Shown piece after piece: positions 63,699 through 64,000 of a stretch of 64,000 bases of DNA (positions within the stretch are counted from its first letter, which is position 1; each line of letters begins with the position of its first letter). This stretch comes from Desarmillaria ectypa (lineage: Eukaryota > Basidiomycota > Agaricomycetes > Agaricales > Physalacriaceae). The position numbers and the translations under genes are program-made. The notes beneath the pieces were generated by a model. It saw only the letters and a list, made by a program, of their open reading frames with translations, ran no database searches and was not told where the DNA came from. Location: contig JAUDYN010000006.1 in assembly GCA_030407005.1 (NCBI GenBank), positions 744,001 through 808,000 on the forward strand, given 5' to 3'.

Positions 63699-64000
63699 AT
63701 GTGTGTATTAGTGCGATTGGATTCAGTCGAAGATGAGAAAGCAGCTAGGGGGAGCGAATGAAAATACCATCTCTCGCAGTATATTACAGTTTTATAGGTC
63801 AACAGTAGCATGCCAAACGTAGAGAAGAGCTGGCTAACATGTATGTCCGAATAATTCAGATCTGAGAAAGGGTTCATGATAAGATCCTTAGGCGTTCTGA
63901 TAAGTAAATACTAAAGGGCTGATTGGCAATTGATCACCGAACCGGCTTTGTGACAACTTTGTAAGGGAGCTGTAAGGAAACTATGGTGCTAAAATTTGAG
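63699..64000. other. Window edge, upstream of the SDR gene
   Basis: AT-rich; promoter side of the minus-strand SDR. A 69-codon frame is present but nothing supports it as a gene. Confidence 0.4.

Overview
The window is fungal nuclear DNA, most likely from an Agaricomycete (mushroom-forming basidiomycete). Genes are broken by many 45-60 nt introns. The protein families fit as well: an Rrm4-type endosomal mRNA transport protein, a DEYTD-type sesquiterpene synthase, a membrane P450 and basidiomycete 7-TM orphan proteins. I cannot name the species. Gene models were made by reading splice sites and frames by eye, so exon ends are inferences unless protein continuity across the junction is obvious.

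Region by region. 1-5 kb: the 5' part of the spliceosomal helicase gene BRR2 (minus strand, cut by the window edge). 5.5-7.8 kb: an MFS transporter. 7.8-12.1 kb: a 4.3 kb stretch with no gene I can support. 12.1-14.7 kb: GFA1, the first enzyme of hexosamine and chitin precursor synthesis. 15-18 kb: a small coiled-coil protein, then an NAD(P)-dependent reductase divergent from a tautomerase. 18.4-24.4 kb: RAD52, an S9 prolyl-oligopeptidase-type peptidase and the checkpoint protein MAD3. 25.4-36 kb: an F-box protein, a small secreted protein, Rrm4 and a very long disordered protein. 36.3-42 kb: cohesin SMC1 and the complex I subunit NDUFB7.

From 43 kb on the content changes to accessory and secondary metabolism. 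It holds a secreted carboxylesterase, a sesquiterpene synthase, a cytochrome P450, a 7-TM protein, a foldback (MITE-like) element, a stand-alone adenylation-domain enzyme, a carrier-domain-like remnant, an HxxxD condensation-like acyltransferase, a membrane-anchored HSL-type hydrolase and an atypical reductase. The kinetochore gene DAM1 sits inside this set. A reasonable inference is a sesquiterpenoid cluster whose scaffold is oxidised by the P450 and perhaps acylated by the split adenylation/acyltransferase pair.

The main structural oddities are five micro-exons (7, 13, 14, 14 and 15 nt), three of them at or beside the oxyanion-hole HGG/GGG loop of unrelated alpha/beta hydrolases, and three introns that only make sense as GC-AG introns.
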